From contig NZ_QMEW01000039.1 of the NCBI RefSeq assembly GCF_003284965.1, forward strand, positions 1 to 35,518: a stretch of 35,518 nucleotides of DNA, given 5' to 3'. The notes under the pieces are model-generated. The model was not told the origin of the DNA, did no database searches, and saw only the letters and a program-made list of their open reading frames with translations. A program made the translations under genes and the position numbers. Below, one piece after another: positions 17,070 through 24,686 of the stretch (positions are counted from its first letter, which is position 1; each line of letters starts with the position of its first letter). The stretch is from Mycolicibacterium sp. GF69. GTDB lineage: Bacteria > Actinomycetota > Actinomycetes > Mycobacteriales > Mycobacteriaceae.

Positions 17070-18161
17070 GTGGCTAGAGGCAAACTGCGGCGTCGACTCC
17101 GCAGATTCGACGAGTCCCTGTCGGATCAGCCTGTTCACGCGCTGACCGACCGCGTGCAGATCCCCAGCGATCCGGTCAGTCCGGGCCGACGGATCACCGT
17201 GCGCGTCATCTACGCGCTGACGGCCCTCTTCGCGACGGTCATCATCGTCTACCTCGACCGGCACGGCTACCGCGATGTCGACAACAGCCCGAACCCCGAC
17301 GACCCGCTGTCGTTTCTGGACTGCCTGTATTACGCGACGGTGTCGCTGTCGACCACGGGCTACGGCGACATCACGCCGGTCTCCCCGTCGGCGCGGCTCG
17401 TCAACGTCCTGGTGATCACGCCGCTGCGGGTCGCGTTCCTGATCGTGCTGATCGGTACGACGGTCGAAACGCTCACCACGCAATCGCGGCAGGTCTACCA
17501 GATCCAGCGATGGAGGAACAAAGTGCGCAATCACACGATCATCGTCGGATACGGCACCAAAGGCCGCAGCGCCGCAGCCGCGATGGTCGGCGACGAGGTC
17601 GCTCCGGCCGACATCGTCGTCGTCGACGAGAACCCGGCCGCGCTGGAACGCGCCAAGAGCGCCGGCCTGGTGACCGTGCGGGGTAATGCGACCGACTCTG
17701 AGGTTCTGCGGCTGGCCAGCGCACAGCATGCCAGGGCGATCATCGTCGCCACCGACGACGACTCCAACGCGGCCCTGGTCACGTTGACCGCCCGCGAACT
17801 CGCGCCAAAAGCCAAGATCATCGCCGCCGTGCGCGAATCCGACAACGAGCACCTGCTCAAGCAGTCCGGTGCGGACTCCACGGTGGTGACCGCCGAGACC
17901 GCGGGCCGCCTGCTGGGCGTCGCGGTGCAGACGCCCAGCGTCGTCGAGATCATGGAAGACCTGTTGACACCCGACGCCGGCTTTGCGATCGCCGAACGGG
18001 AAGTGACGCCCAAAGAGGCCGGCGGATCCCCCCGGCATCTGCACGACATCGTGCTCGGCGTGGTGCGCGACGGGCAGTTGCTCCGGGTCGACTCACCGGA
18101 CGTCGACACCGTCGAGTCCGGTGACCGGTTGCTCTACATCCGCAACGCGGACTTAGAGTGA
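17070..18161 (+). CDS. Potassium channel with RCK (TrkA-N) domain (Rv3200c-like)
   Basis: 363 aa. A basic N-terminus is followed by a first transmembrane helix (about 45-65; VIYALTALFATVIIVYL), a pore loop with the K+ selectivity filter T95-T-G-Y-G-D100, and a second helix (about 118-135; VLVITPLRVAFLIVLIGT). This is a two-TM channel of the MthK/Kch type. From about 155 a TrkA-N (RCK) Rossmann domain begins HTIIVGYGTKGRSAA, with V-D-E in VVVDENP as the nucleotide-binding acid, and a C-terminal TrkA-C-like domain follows (about 280-363). It would gate K+ flux in response to nucleotide or Ca2+. The start is GTG 17070; no strong ribosome site is visible. Its TGA overlaps the nudC ATG by one base. 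Confidence 0.88.
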   Translation: MARGKLRRRLRRFDESLSDQPVHALTDRVQIPSDPVSPGRRITVRVIYALTALFATVIIVYLDRHGYRDVDNSPNPDDPLSFLDCLYYATVSLSTTGYGDITPVSPSARLVNVLVITPLRVAFLIVLIGTTVETLTTQSRQVYQIQRWRNKVRNHTIIVGYGTKGRSAAAAMVGDEVAPADIVVVDENPAALERAKSAGLVTVRGNATDSEVLRLASAQHARAIIVATDDDSNAALVTLTARELAPKAKIIAAVRESDNEHLLKQSGADSTVVTAETAGRLLGVAVQTPSVVEIMEDLLTPDAGFAIAEREVTPKEAGGSPRHLHDIVLGVVRDGQLLRVDSPDVDTVESGDRLLYIRNADLE

Positions 18162-19087
18162 TGACACCGTTCCGGCTCCGCAACATCCCCCTGCTGTCCC
18201 GCGTTGGTGCTGACCGCGCCGACGTGCTGCGCACCGACATCGACGCCGCGCTGGCCGGGTGGCCCGACGCGCTGGTGCTGCGCGTCGACCGGCGCAACCA
18301 GGTGCTGATCGCCGGCGGTCAGGTCGTGCTCGGCACCGCCGCCAAGCTCGGCGATCGGCCCCCGGAGAACGCGGTGTTCCTCGGCCGGCTCAACGACGGT
18401 CGGCATGTGTGGGCGATCCGCGGCGGCCTCGAAGCACCGGAGAATCCGCACACCGAGACCGAAGTGCTCGACCTGCGCCGGGCCGGTCAGGTCTTCGACG
18501 ATGTCAGCGCGCAACTCGTCGTGACCGCGACCGCGCTGCTCAACTGGCACGACCGCGCGCTCTTCAGCGCTGTCGACGGTTCGCCGACCAAGTCGGTCAA
18601 GGGCGGCTGGGCGCGGGTCGACCCGATCAACGGCCACGAGGAGTTTCCCCGCATCGACCCCGCGGTCATCTGCCTGGTGCACGACGGTCATGACCGCGCG
18701 GTGCTGGCCCGCCAGACGGTCTGGCCGGAGCGGCTGTTCTCGATACTGGCCGGCTTCGTCGAGGCCGGTGAGTCGTTCGAAAGCTGCGTCGTGCGCGAGA
18801 TCGCCGAGGAGATCGGTCTGACCGTCACCGACGTGACCTACCTCGGCAGTCAGCCGTGGCCGTTCCCACGGTCGCTGATGGTCGGCTTCCACGCGATCGG
18901 CGATCCCGAACAGGAGTTCGCGTTCAACGACGGCGAGATCGCCGAGGCGGCGTGGTTCACCCGCGCCGAGATCCGCGAGGCCCTCGAGCACGGCGACTGG
19001 AGCAGCGACTCGCCTTCTCGTCTGCTGCTGCCCGGGTCGATCTCGATCGCGCGCGAGATCATCGAATCCTGGGCAGTGTTGGATTGA
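18161..19087 (+). CDS. nudC: NADH pyrophosphatase NudC
   Basis: 308-aa Nudix hydrolase that splits NAD(H) into NMN(H) and AMP; the family also decaps NAD-capped RNA. The Nudix box reads GFVEAGESFESCVVREIAEEIG, here matching GX5EX7REUXEEXGU, and is followed by the NudC-specific SQPWPFPRS. Gln231 of that motif is retained; published work on M. tuberculosis NudC reported an inactivating Pro at this place, so this copy should be active. The zinc-ribbon segment before the Nudix domain has no Cys at the four positions seen in E. coli. The ATG at 18161 overlaps the K+ channel stop (TGATG). A GTG one codon upstream (18158) is the alternative start. Confidence 0.93.
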   Translation: MTPFRLRNIPLLSRVGADRADVLRTDIDAALAGWPDALVLRVDRRNQVLIAGGQVVLGTAAKLGDRPPENAVFLGRLNDGRHVWAIRGGLEAPENPHTETEVLDLRRAGQVFDDVSAQLVVTATALLNWHDRALFSAVDGSPTKSVKGGWARVDPINGHEEFPRIDPAVICLVHDGHDRAVLARQTVWPERLFSILAGFVEAGESFESCVVREIAEEIGLTVTDVTYLGSQPWPFPRSLMVGFHAIGDPEQEFAFNDGEIAEAAWFTRAEIREALEHGDWSSDSPSRLLLPGSISIAREIIESWAVLD

Positions 19088-19102
19088 AGCTGGATTGAGC
19101 CT

Positions 19103-19354
19103 TCAGCCGGCCAGTTTGGCCTTGACCTCACGCGCGGTCGGGTTCGTCAGCGTCGAACCGTCGGGCAGCTTCAGCGTGGGAACCGTCTGGTTGCCGCCGT
19201 TGGCGGTGGCCACGAACTCGGCCGCCGCGGGGTCCTTTTCGATGTCGACCTCGGTGAACGCGATGCCCTCGGCTTGCAGCGCCTTCTTCAGGCGCACGCA
19301 GTAACCACACCAGGTGGTGGTGTACATGATCACGGGAGTCTGTGCTGCGCTCAT
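19103..19354 (-). CDS. mrx1: Mycoredoxin-1 (glutaredoxin-like, mycothiol-dependent)
   Basis: 83-aa thioredoxin-fold protein. The active site is W15-C16-G-Y-C19. The glutaredoxin-type cis-Pro segment TVPTLKLPDGS and the C-terminal helix follow. Mycoredoxin reduces protein-mycothiol mixed disulfides by a monothiol mechanism using the N-terminal Cys, with mycothiol and mycothione reductase regenerating it; it is the actinobacterial counterpart of glutaredoxin. The ATG at 19354 gives the usual family length; the longer open frame upstream overlaps the uvrD2 5' region and is not credible. It is convergent with nudC (15 bp apart) and divergent from uvrD2. Confidence 0.93.
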   Translation of the reverse strand: MSAAQTPVIMYTTTWCGYCVRLKKALQAEGIAFTEVDIEKDPAAAEFVATANGGNQTVPTLKLPDGSTLTNPTAREVKAKLAG

Positions 19355-19436
19355 AAGGCGTTCAACGTAGCCGATAGGCCGAACATGCCCGACGGCGTAC
19401 CGGCAATTGTCACCGGCCCCTGCCAAGATGGACCGC

Positions 19437-21560
19437 ATGTCGGTAGAGGCCGTTTCGGCGCGCAGCGGGGCAGCCGCGATCGAAGACCTCGACGACGAGC
19501 AGCGCGAGGCCGTGCTGGCAGCGCGCGGACCGGTGTGCGTGCTCGCCGGCGCCGGCACCGGCAAGACTCGCACGATCACCCGGCGCATCGCGCATCTGGT
19601 CGCGGCCGGACACGTCGCACCCGGACAGGTGCTCGCCGTCACCTTCACCCAGCGCGCGGCCGGGGAGATGCGGGCCCGGCTGCGCGCCCTCAGTAACGAG
19701 TGGGTCGGAGTATCGGCGGAATCGGTGCAGGCGATGACGTTTCACGCCGCCGCGCGCCGGCAGCTGTCGTACTTTTGGCCCCGGGTCGTCGGCGACACCA
19801 CGTGGGAACTGCTCGACACCAAGTTCGCCGTGGTGGCACAGGCGGCAAACCGCGCGCGGCTGTCGACCGGCACCGACGACGTGCGCGACCTCGCCGGGGA
19901 GATCGAATGGGCGAAGGCTTCGCTGATCAGCCCGGAGGGCTACCCCGCCGCGGTCGCAGAGATAGGCCGTGACATCCCGTTCGACGCGGCCAAGGTGGCG
20001 GCGGTCTACGCCGGTTACGAGGCGCTCAAGGCGCGCCGCGACGGGTCCACACTGCTCGACTTCGACGACCTGCTGCTGCACACCGCCGCGGCGATCGAGA
20101 GCGATGTCGCGGTCGCGCAGGAGTTCCGCGACCGTTACCGCTGTTTTGTCGTCGACGAGTACCAGGACGTCACACCGCTGCAGCAGCGGGTGCTCGACGC
20201 CTGGCTCGGTGAGCGCGACGACCTGACCGTCGTCGGCGACGCCAACCAGACCATCTACTCCTTCACCGGCGCCACCCCCCGCTACCTACTGGACTTCTCG
20301 CGGCGCTTCCCCGACGCGGCGGTGGTCCGCCTGGAACGCGACTACCGTTCGACGCCGCAGGTGGTGTCGCTGGCCAACCGGGTCATTGCCGCCGCGCGCG
20401 GTCGGATGGCCGGCAGCAAATTGCATCTCGTCGGCCAGCGCGACCCCGGACCGGCGCCCACTTTCGCCGAATACTCCGACGAGGTCGCCGAGGCCAAGGC
20501 GGTGGCCAAGCGCATCAAACGCCTGCTGGAATCGGGTACGGAACCGGCCGAGATCGCGGTGCTCTACCGCATCAACGCACAATCGGAGGTCTACGAGGAG
20601 GCGCTCACAGAGGCGGGCGTGGCGTACCAGGTCCGCGGCGGCGAAGGTTTCTTCAGCCGCCAGGAGATCCGGCAGGCGCTGGTGGCGCTGCAGCGGGCGG
20701 CCGAACGAGACGTCGAAGGTGCGCTTCCCGAGGTGGTGCGCGCCGTGCTCGAACCCCTCGGCCTCACCGCCGCGCCGCCGGCCGGCGCCAAGGCACGGGA
20801 ACGGTGGGAAGCGCTGACGTCGCTGGCCGAGCTCGTCGACGAGGAAGTCGCGCTGCGGCCCACGCTTGATCTGCGCGCACTGATCGCCGAACTGCGGCAG
20901 CGCGCCGACGCGCGCCATCCACCTGTCGTCCAGGGCGTCACGCTCGCGTCGCTGCATGCGGCCAAGGGCCTTGAGTGGGACGCGGTGTTTCTGGTCGGGC
21001 TGGCCGACGGCACGCTGCCGATCTCACACGCCCTGGCGCACGGTCCCGACAGTGAAGCGGTGGAAGAGGAACGACGGCTGCTCTACGTCGGGATCACCAG
21101 GGCGCGTGTGCATTTGGCACTCAGTTGGGCGCTGGCCCGGGCACCCGGCGGGCGGCAGAGCCGCAAACCGTCCCGCTTCCTCAACGGCATCGCACCACAA
21201 TCGTCGAACACCCGCGACACCCCCACCAAGACCCGTCGGCCGCGCGGTGCCACCCCGCGGTGCCGCGTGTGCAACGCCGTGCTGACCGCACCGCCGGCAA
21301 TCATGTTGCGCCGATGCGAAACCTGTCCGTCCGACATCGACGAGACGCTCCTCACCGAACTCAAGGACTGGCGGTTGCGCACCTCCAAGGAGATGAGCGT
21401 GCCCGCCTATGTGGTATTCACCGACAACACGCTGATCGCGATCGCCGAGACGCTGCCCACCGACGACGCAGCGCTCGTGGCGATCCCGGGTATCGGGGCA
21501 CGCAAACTCGAGCAGTACGGCGCCGACGTGCTCGCATTGGTCAAAGGCCGCAACCGCTAG
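19437..21560 (+). CDS. uvrD2: UvrD2, superfamily 1A DNA helicase
   Basis: 707 aa. This 3'-5' ATP-dependent DNA helicase/translocase is reported essential in mycobacteria, where its tetracysteine region matters for unwinding. Motifs: DEQREAVLA, Walker A AGAGTGKT (K43), VTFTQRAAGEM, Walker B VVDEYQDV, GDANQTIYSFTGA, LERDYRST, QGVTLASLHAAKGLEWD and VGITRARVH. A tetracysteine module (C609-X2-C612, C627-X2-C630) joins the motor to a C-terminal HRDC domain (about 640-700; KDWRLRTSKEM, AIPGIGARKLEQYG). Start candidates are ATG 19437, ATG 19428 and TTG 19407. None has a strong Shine-Dalgarno; 19437 best fits the expected N-terminal length. It is followed by the whiB7 promoter region. Confidence 0.94.
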   Translation: MSVEAVSARSGAAAIEDLDDEQREAVLAARGPVCVLAGAGTGKTRTITRRIAHLVAAGHVAPGQVLAVTFTQRAAGEMRARLRALSNEWVGVSAESVQAMTFHAAARRQLSYFWPRVVGDTTWELLDTKFAVVAQAANRARLSTGTDDVRDLAGEIEWAKASLISPEGYPAAVAEIGRDIPFDAAKVAAVYAGYEALKARRDGSTLLDFDDLLLHTAAAIESDVAVAQEFRDRYRCFVVDEYQDVTPLQQRVLDAWLGERDDLTVVGDANQTIYSFTGATPRYLLDFSRRFPDAAVVRLERDYRSTPQVVSLANRVIAAARGRMAGSKLHLVGQRDPGPAPTFAEYSDEVAEAKAVAKRIKRLLESGTEPAEIAVLYRINAQSEVYEEALTEAGVAYQVRGGEGFFSRQEIRQALVALQRAAERDVEGALPEVVRAVLEPLGLTAAPPAGAKARERWEALTSLAELVDEEVALRPTLDLRALIAELRQRADARHPPVVQGVTLASLHAAKGLEWDAVFLVGLADGTLPISHALAHGPDSEAVEEERRLLYVGITRARVHLALSWALARAPGGRQSRKPSRFLNGIAPQSSNTRDTPTKTRRPRGATPRCRVCNAVLTAPPAIMLRRCETCPSDIDETLLTELKDWRLRTSKEMSVPAYVVFTDNTLIAIAETLPTDDAALVAIPGIGARKLEQYGADVLALVKGRNR

Positions 21561-21616
21561 GCCAACGACATCGGCCACAGCCAATCGTCGTAAAAATCGC
21601 GCCAAAACCGCTGGTC

Positions 21617-21655
21617 AGAAAATCAGTTGTCCACCGACGCTGTTAGGCTTAGCCT
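21617..21655 (+). promoter_or_regulatory. whiB7 promoter with AT-rich WhiB7-type box
   Basis: TTGTCC (21627-21632) and TAGCCT (21650-21655) form a -35/-10 pair with a 17-bp spacer. An AT-rich block AAAATCA lies just upstream of the -35. This matches the described WhiB7-SigA target architecture, in which the C-terminal AT-hook of WhiB7 contacts AT-rich DNA about 3 bp before the -35, and suggests positive autoregulation. Confidence 0.65.
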
Positions 21656-21662
21656 CGATAAC

Positions 21663-21683
21663 GCACCGCATGGGTGCTTTTTT
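21663..21683 (+). terminator. Promoter-proximal terminator-like hairpin in the whiB7 leader
   Basis: GCACC (21663-21667) pairs with GGTGC (21673-21677), followed directly by six Ts (21678-21683). The stem is only 5 bp, and it begins within a few nucleotides of the predicted transcription start, before the uORF ribosome site. It could be an RNA stabiliser or an early pausing site rather than an efficient terminator. Confidence 0.4.
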
Positions 21684-21705
21684 GTGCGAGAGGAGGGGCG
21701 ACATC

Positions 21706-21891
21706 ATGGGTAGCAATAGCGCGATCACCGGCGTAGCTGCCGGCATGCCGCGGACCCTCCATGTCGCCGCCGCCGCTGCGGCGCATCCTGCGTTCGTCGC
21801 GCACGCCACCGCCGCCGCTGCCATCACCCCGCAGCGCAAGCGCCGCGCCGCCGCCGCGACTGCATCGTCCGTCGATCGGGGCCCCGTCTAG
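21706..21891 (+). CDS. whiB7 leader peptide (uORF), Ala-rich 61 aa
   Basis: Open frame of 61 codons starting at ATG 21706, with a strong GGAGG site 9 nt upstream. The product begins MGSNSAITGVAAGMPRTLHV and is very rich in Ala, with a basic QRKRR stretch. It lies in the long whiB7 5' leader and stops at 21889-21891, 25 nt before the attenuator stem. In known whiB7 loci, translation of such a uORF controls whether the downstream terminator forms: ribosomes stalled by antibiotics favour read-through into whiB7. I therefore read this as a regulatory peptide, not an enzyme; whether its residues matter is unknown. Confidence 0.65.
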   Translation: MGSNSAITGVAAGMPRTLHVAAAAAAHPAFVAHATAAAAITPQRKRRAAAATASSVDRGPV

Positions 21892-21914
21892 GTAAGCCCT
21901 CGATTTCGCCGAAA

Positions 21915-21955
21915 AAGGCCACGGACCCGCAGTCGGATCCGTGGCCTTCGTTTTT
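21915..21955 (+). terminator. Rho-independent attenuator of whiB7
   Basis: GGCCACGGA (21917-21925) pairs perfectly with TCCGTGGCC (21938-21946), extended by two A-T pairs, giving about 11 bp, then TTCG and five Ts (21951-21955). It lies between the uORF stop and whiB7 and is a textbook intrinsic terminator, so transcripts should end here unless attenuation is relieved. Confidence 0.8.
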
Positions 21956-21972
21956 CCGAAAACCTTTCGGAA
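21954..21972. repeat. Perfect 8-bp inverted repeat overlapping the attenuator T tract
   Basis: TTCCGAAA (21954-21961) and TTTCGGAA (21965-21972) are separated by ACC. The right arm could instead pair with CCGAAA at 21909-21914, in front of the terminator stem. Two mutually exclusive pairings are thus possible, as expected of an antiterminator switch. Confidence 0.5.
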
Positions 21973-22046
21973 GAGCCTCGAAGACCCGGTCCCGGATCCA
22001 GCAGTACCAGATACGAAACCCACGACCAGGAAGCAGAGGACTGGAC

Positions 22047-22328
22047 ATGTCATTCGGGACATGCCGAAACAAGACGAAGCTGGCGGTGCCGTGTCACGAG
22101 GCCGATCCCGATCTGTGGTTCGCCGAGAACCCCGTCGAACTCGAACGCGCCAAAGCGTTGTGCGCGGACTGCCCCATCCGGCGCGAATGCTTGGCAGCCG
22201 CACTGGAAAGGCAAGAGCCGTGGGGTGTTTGGGGCGGCGAAATTTTCGAGCGCGGCACGATCATCGCGCGCAAGCGGCCGCGTGGCCGGCCACGTAAGAA
22301 CACCGTCGGGAACCCGGCCGCGGCCTGA
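22047..22328 (+). CDS. whiB7: WhiB7 iron-sulfur transcription factor (antibiotic resistance regulator)
   Basis: 93 aa. WhiB proteins bind a redox-sensitive 4Fe-4S cluster and the SigA region 4; WhiB7 activates intrinsic resistance genes (macrolide, tetracycline and aminoglycoside responses). The cluster ligands C16, C39, C42 and C48 (C-X22-C-X2-C-X5-C) are intact, the G(V/I)WGG turn is present in EPWGVWGGE, and the C-terminus has the AT-hook RGRPRK that separates WhiB7 from most paralogues. The ATG at 22047 has GAGGA 6 nt upstream. Expression is probably controlled by the promoter, uORF and attenuator in the 390-bp leader. It is convergent with the ABC1 kinase gene, 25 bp away. Confidence 0.96.
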   Translation: MSFGTCRNKTKLAVPCHEADPDLWFAENPVELERAKALCADCPIRRECLAAALERQEPWGVWGGEIFERGTIIARKRPRGRPRKNTVGNPAAA

Positions 22329-22353
22329 TCACTCGACGTGACGCCGAAAAGTG

Positions 22354-23694
22354 CTAGGCCGCCTCGCTGGCGAAGCCCGGAATCAGTTCTGTCGCCAGTC
22401 GTCTCGCCGGAACGCAGGCATCGAGTTGGCACGCGATCGCCACATTGGAGGCGATCACCCGCATCGGAATCGCCAGATGGGCCGGGATGTCCATCTGGCG
22501 AGCGGCCTTGATCTGGCCGGCGGCGCGATCGGGTCTGATGTTCGCCGTGGTGATGCGCTGGAGCCATTTGCGGTTGTAATGGAACGTCTCGTTTTCGAGT
22601 GGTTCGACGTATTGGCGCATCATGTCGTCCATCTCGCGCTTGGAGACCTGCTCACCCTTCTGGATGAAGCCGATCTTCTGCATGGTCGTCAGCAGATTGT
22701 CGTAGTCGTCTTCCAAGGCATACCGCGTCGCCAGGCCGATCTCGATGGGAATACCGCCGGGCATCGGGGCGACGGCGCCGAAGTCGATGACGCCCATCTT
22801 GTCGTCGGGCAACAGCATGAAGTTGCCGGGGTGGGTGTCGCCGTGCATCATCTCCAGCCGGCGAGGCGCGTCATAGGTCAACTCGAAGAGCCTGGCGCCC
22901 ATCAGGTCTCGCTGCTCCTGGCTGCCCTCGCGAATGATCACCGACATCGGCACGCCCTCGATCCACTCCTGGATCACCACTTTGGGGGCGCTGGCCACGA
23001 TATGCGGCACCACGAAGTGCGGATGACCCTCGTACGCCTTGGCGAAGGCGCGCTGATTGTCGGCCTCGAGCCGATAGTCGAGCTCCATCTCCGTGCGCTC
23101 GATGAGCTCGGCGACCACACCGTCGACGTCGGCGCCGGGTGCGAGTTGTTTGATCACCCCCACCATGCGCTGCATCGTCTTCAGGTCCGCGCGCAGCGCC
23201 TCGTCCGCGCCGGGGTATTGAATCTTGACCGCGACCTCGCGACCGTCCGACCACACCGCCCTGTGCACTTGGCCGATGCTGGCCGACGCGATCGGCTTGT
23301 CGTCGAACGAGGTGAACCGCTCACGCCATTTCGTGCCCAGCTGCCCGTCCAACACCCGGTGGACCTTGGGCGCCGGCAACGGTGGAGCTTCGCGCTGCAA
23401 TTTGGTCAGCGCCTCGCGGTACGGCTTGCCGTACTGCTCGGGGATCGCCGCCTCCATCACCGACAGGGCCTGGCCGACCTTCATCGCGCCGCCCTTGAGT
23501 TCACCGAGCACGGTGAACAGCTGCTGGGCGGCTTTGTCCATCAATTCCGCGTTGACCTCGTCCTTCGACTTGCCGGTCAGCCGTTTGCCGAAGCCCAACG
23601 CGGCCCGGCCTGCCATGCCGACGGGCAGGCTCGCCAACTTGGCGTTGCGTGCTGCCCGGCCCCGCTTGATGTCACTCACCAGACCATCATCCAT
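22354..23694 (-). CDS. ABC1/AarF-family atypical kinase (Rv3197-like)
   Basis: 446 aa. The ABC1 (UbiB/COQ8) signature is complete: the KxGQ-type ELKGGAMKVGQALSVME, the Ala-rich nucleotide loop IASASIGQVHRA, VAVKIQYPG with the ATP-binding Lys, IQEWIEGVPM, the catalytic loop MMHGDTHPGNF, and VIDFGAV as the metal-binding DFG equivalent. UbiB proteins support quinone synthesis elsewhere, but mycobacteria use menaquinone and the client here is unknown. The neighbouring whiB7 has led to suggestions of a role in macrolide tolerance. The start may be ATG 23694 or GTG 23679 (VSDIKRGRAARN, nearer the M. tuberculosis N-terminus I recall); neither has a good ribosome site. The ThiF-like gene lies 42 bp upstream on the same strand, so the two may be co-transcribed. 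Confidence 0.9.
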   Translation of the reverse strand: MDDGLVSDIKRGRAARNAKLASLPVGMAGRAALGFGKRLTGKSKDEVNAELMDKAAQQLFTVLGELKGGAMKVGQALSVMEAAIPEQYGKPYREALTKLQREAPPLPAPKVHRVLDGQLGTKWRERFTSFDDKPIASASIGQVHRAVWSDGREVAVKIQYPGADEALRADLKTMQRMVGVIKQLAPGADVDGVVAELIERTEMELDYRLEADNQRAFAKAYEGHPHFVVPHIVASAPKVVIQEWIEGVPMSVIIREGSQEQRDLMGARLFELTYDAPRRLEMMHGDTHPGNFMLLPDDKMGVIDFGAVAPMPGGIPIEIGLATRYALEDDYDNLLTTMQKIGFIQKGEQVSKREMDDMMRQYVEPLENETFHYNRKWLQRITTANIRPDRAAGQIKAARQMDIPAHLAIPMRVIASNVAIACQLDACVPARRLATELIPGFASEAA

Positions 23695-23736
23695 GACAGC
23701 GCTGAACACATCGCAGCGACTTGCCAACGGGCGATG

Positions 23737-24573
23737 TCAACATGTGCAGCGCGGATGCCGCGACCAGCGCCGCGACACGACCGATCCCACGTTCACGTCG
23801 AACTCCAAAGTGGTGTCCAGCGTCGGGGGCGGCTCGGCGGAGCAACCCGCCTCGACGCCGCCGCGGACCGCCCGGATCACCCGGTCGACCTGATTGAGCG
23901 CCAGCGCAGCCGTGGCCAGCACCGTCGCTCGATCGGCGCTTCCGACGGTGTAGCGCAGTTGCGCCGCGACCGCGGGCCAGGCCGCGTCGCGGTCGCTGCG
24001 ATGCAGATCCGCACACCCCAGACAGCTCGTCACGCCCGGAATGACCAGCGGCCCGACCAGGCCGACGCCGTCACGCACCCGCACGGGCAGATGTGCCACC
24101 CCCGCGGTGTGCAGCTCGCGCACGACGCGCGGGTCGGCCACCAGATAGTCCGTCAGCACCACCAGATCGGTCTTCTCCGACGATGCGCCGGTGTTCGTTC
24201 GGCTGCTGTGGGTGATGCGTGCCCCCGAACAGCGCAGCGCCGTTGCCAGCAGATCCGACAGCGGCCCGCGGCCATGGATGCGCACCGCCGCGCTGCGGCC
24301 GCGCCGTGGCGCACTGGCGGTGACCACGCCGGCGTCCACCAACGAAGCGAGAAGATTCTCGACCAGCGCTGCGTCGACCGCGGGCTCACGTGCCTGCAGA
24401 TCGGCCAGCGCCGCCCCGGACTGCAAGTGCCGCAGCAGGTCGGCCAACGTCGCTGCGGGCAGGCCGGACGGCGGCCGAATCACCACGGCGCGCCGCGGGT
24501 CCCAGCCCACCTGAACGGAACCGTCCGGCCGCAGCAGCACCGGCGTCGCTGTGCTCAACGCATATCGCGTCAT
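23737..24573 (-). CDS. ThiF/TOMM cyclodehydratase-like protein (Rv3196-like)
   Basis: 278 aa. Residues about 1-85 resemble the winged-helix leader-peptide-binding region of TOMM (azole-forming) cyclodehydratase C proteins, with LADLLRHLQSG. From about 95 a degenerate E1-like Rossmann segment begins VRIHGRGPLSDLLATAL. It lacks the GxGGxG loop and adenylylation residues, as expected when a separate YcaO protein supplies ATP chemistry. C184-X2-C187 (SCLGCADLH) and a C-terminal C276-T-C278 could form the structural zinc site. No ycaO or precursor-peptide gene is visible here. Members are syntenic with ABC1 kinase, DUF2342 and whiB genes in actinobacteria. The ATG at 24573 is chosen; the longer frame crosses intergenic DNA. 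The true function is unknown. Confidence 0.7.
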   Translation of the reverse strand: MTRYALSTATPVLLRPDGSVQVGWDPRRAVVIRPPSGLPAATLADLLRHLQSGAALADLQAREPAVDAALVENLLASLVDAGVVTASAPRRGRSAAVRIHGRGPLSDLLATALRCSGARITHSSRTNTGASSEKTDLVVLTDYLVADPRVVRELHTAGVAHLPVRVRDGVGLVGPLVIPGVTSCLGCADLHRSDRDAAWPAVAAQLRYTVGSADRATVLATAALALNQVDRVIRAVRGGVEAGCSAEPPPTLDTTLEFDVNVGSVVSRRWSRHPRCTC

Positions 24574-24686
24574 CGATCGAGCGTGCCACGGCGCGCGGGT
24601 ACCGCCCCGAGTTATCCACAGGCCCTCCCGGCGGGGGATTTCGGTGTCGGCGGACGCGCCAGGCGCAACCAACTACACCGAAGTCC

